In this document: positions 63,102 through 64,000 of the stretch, piece by piece | Layout: each line of letters begins with the position of its first letter | How positions within the stretch are numbered: position 1 is the stretch's first letter | Source of the DNA: CAMCXE01 sp046347475 | GTDB taxonomy: Bacteria; Pseudomonadota; Gammaproteobacteria; Pseudomonadales; Cellvibrionaceae | DNA length: 64,000 bases | NCBI GenBank assembly: GCA_046347475.1 | Contig: JAXMGD010000005.1 | Span: 62,001-126,000 of the forward strand | Direction of reading: 5' to 3' | Notes under the pieces: generated by a model | Database searches by the model: none | Told to the model about the DNA's origin: nothing | Seen by the model: only the letters and a program-made list of their open reading frames with translations | Position numbers and translations under genes: made by a program

Positions 63102-63596
63102 GTCTAATTCCTGTTGGTATACATCAATAAAACGAGTGCACCTAATGTCTTTCGCAATAATAAGATCACCAGTCTGGATATGGCTGTATCGCGCAGCCAT
63201 TAGAGCAACTCCTTAATGGGCAATCTTTTGACGCCAACGAATTGGCATCAAGACGAATAGCCCGGCGAAGCCATTGCTATATATGTGCCATAAAAAGCTA
63301 ATTTTTTATGTTGCAGTTGTGTTGGTAATTAAATCTCGGCCCGCTATGTGTTTTCTGGTTTGTCAATGTCTGGCGTATTTTGATGCGAGCCATAAACCTT
63401 TGCTCTGCAGATGGTTTTTTAGGCCTTTACTGTAAAAAGATTCGGCGGCTTGCCTGTGGTATTTCATTGGCTTTGTATAACAAATGAATGATTATTGCGT
63501 GTATGGGTTCTGCCTCGCGCCTAATTAGGGCCTTGAGAAGGCTTTTGGCTAGATTTTTGTGCTTATCACCCGCTGATAAATTTATCGATTGTATTT
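63102..63596. other. intergenic region
   Basis: About 500 bases, AT-rich, with no visible gene. It should hold the promoter of the minus-strand CBM2 gene. Confidence 0.5.
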
Positions 63597-63815
63597 ATGA
63601 CTTTTAGCCTGAATCATTTAGTTGCAAAAACTGGTTTTTGGCTGCGTGCGACACTGGCATTTTGGTTAAATTTTTCAGCCCACAGGCACAATTGTTTTTT
63701 TACATGTGCTCGCGATTTAATCCGTTGTATTTATCTGCTAATTATCTTCCCTCTGGGATTGGGTGCAGGCCTTTTATGTGCGCTGTATTTGATTAATCGA
63801 CCGTCTATAGCCTAA
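63597..63815 (+). CDS. possible small membrane protein
   Basis: A 72-codon frame with a C-terminal hydrophobic helix (CIYLLIIFPLGLGAGLLCALYLI) and an N-terminal hydrophobic stretch. No clear ribosome site precedes ATG 63597. It could be a real two-helix protein or chance. Confidence 0.3.
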   Translation: MTFSLNHLVAKTGFWLRATLAFWLNFSAHRHNCFFTCARDLIRCIYLLIIFPLGLGAGLLCALYLINRPSIA

Positions 63816-63979
63816 GGGCGGGGTTAGCTTTTTTTGGGGGGCGGTGAGTGAACTAGAAACTAGCCACTTTCATCGACACGTGTTCACTGCGAGTTGTACG
63901 ACTTAAGTAAGGGGGCTTCAGGTGCCATAGGCGTGGGGGGCGAATTTTGTTAAGGTGGCCGCAGCCACTGGAGGTCATT

Positions 63980-64000
63980 ATGCTCGATAAACGCCCGCAA
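63980..64000 (+). CDS. start of a gene cut by the window end
   Basis: ATG 63980 follows a clear TGGAGGT site by 6 bases and reads M-L-D-K-R-P-Q to the window end. It is too short for any functional call. Confidence 0.5.

Overview
The window looks like chromosomal DNA of a plant-polysaccharide-degrading gammaproteobacterium of the Cellvibrionaceae type (Cellvibrio/Teredinibacter/Saccharophagus relatives). This is an inference. It rests on a gammaproteobacterial metY-rimP-nusA-infB-rbfA-truB block, LPS core genes, and three secreted lipoproteins with long polyserine linkers (GH16 glucanase, cytochrome-CE15 esterase, copper/cytochrome protein), plus a CBM2 protein.

Layout. 1-5995 (minus): initiator tRNA, a leader with three terminator-like hairpins, then rimP-nusA-infB-rbfA-truB (truB cut by the window edge). 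6091-11838 (minus): DUF523/DUF1722 protein, 2-Cys peroxiredoxin, a membrane protein behind a pentanucleotide repeat, and waaA-msbA. 11973-14158 (plus): queA-tgt. 14271-22812: an accessory island in place of the yajC-secDF genes that often follow tgt. It holds a ketosynthase-like protein that appears to lack its catalytic residues, a Sel1 protein, a very large peptidoglycan-targeting candidate toxin with an overlapping exported candidate immunity gene, a broken ISL3-family IS, and a second, decayed effector/immunity pair. 23039-25196 (minus): GH16 lipoprotein and a Tyr/Ser-rich exported protein. 25819-34721 (plus): a complete pseudaminic acid pathway (PseB, C, F, G, I, H) with an extra oxidoreductase, an extra aminotransferase and a possible transferase. 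34899-38377: SelO, a TfoX-C-like protein, a VanY-type peptidase and a HAD phosphatase. 38650-41948: tyrosinase-like/cytochrome c lipoprotein and NhaD antiporter. 42299-47755 (minus): RDD-SpoIIM-DUF4129-DUF4350-MoxR operon. 47928-48311: PilZ protein. 49482-57348: a signalling set made of a giant propeller-type sensor with an Hpt/CheA-type kinase core, two CheX-like proteins, a CheY and a short MCP-like protein. 58276-63101 (minus): cytochrome c-CE15 lipoprotein, an exported alpha/beta hydrolase and a CBM2 protein.

Genes that work together: the translation/transcription block; waaA-msbA for lipid A/core; queA-tgt for queuosine; the pse cluster for a nonulosonic acid destined for a surface glycan; the MoxR operon; and the CheX/CheY/kinase set. 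The surface lipoproteins share polyserine linkers, and two carry heme c, suggesting that cell-wall attack is coupled to electron transfer.

The intergenic regions contain three families of imperfect palindromes of 100-150 bp. One of them shows compensatory changes that keep the termini paired. These repeats, the redox fusion lipoproteins and the toxin island are the most unusual content.
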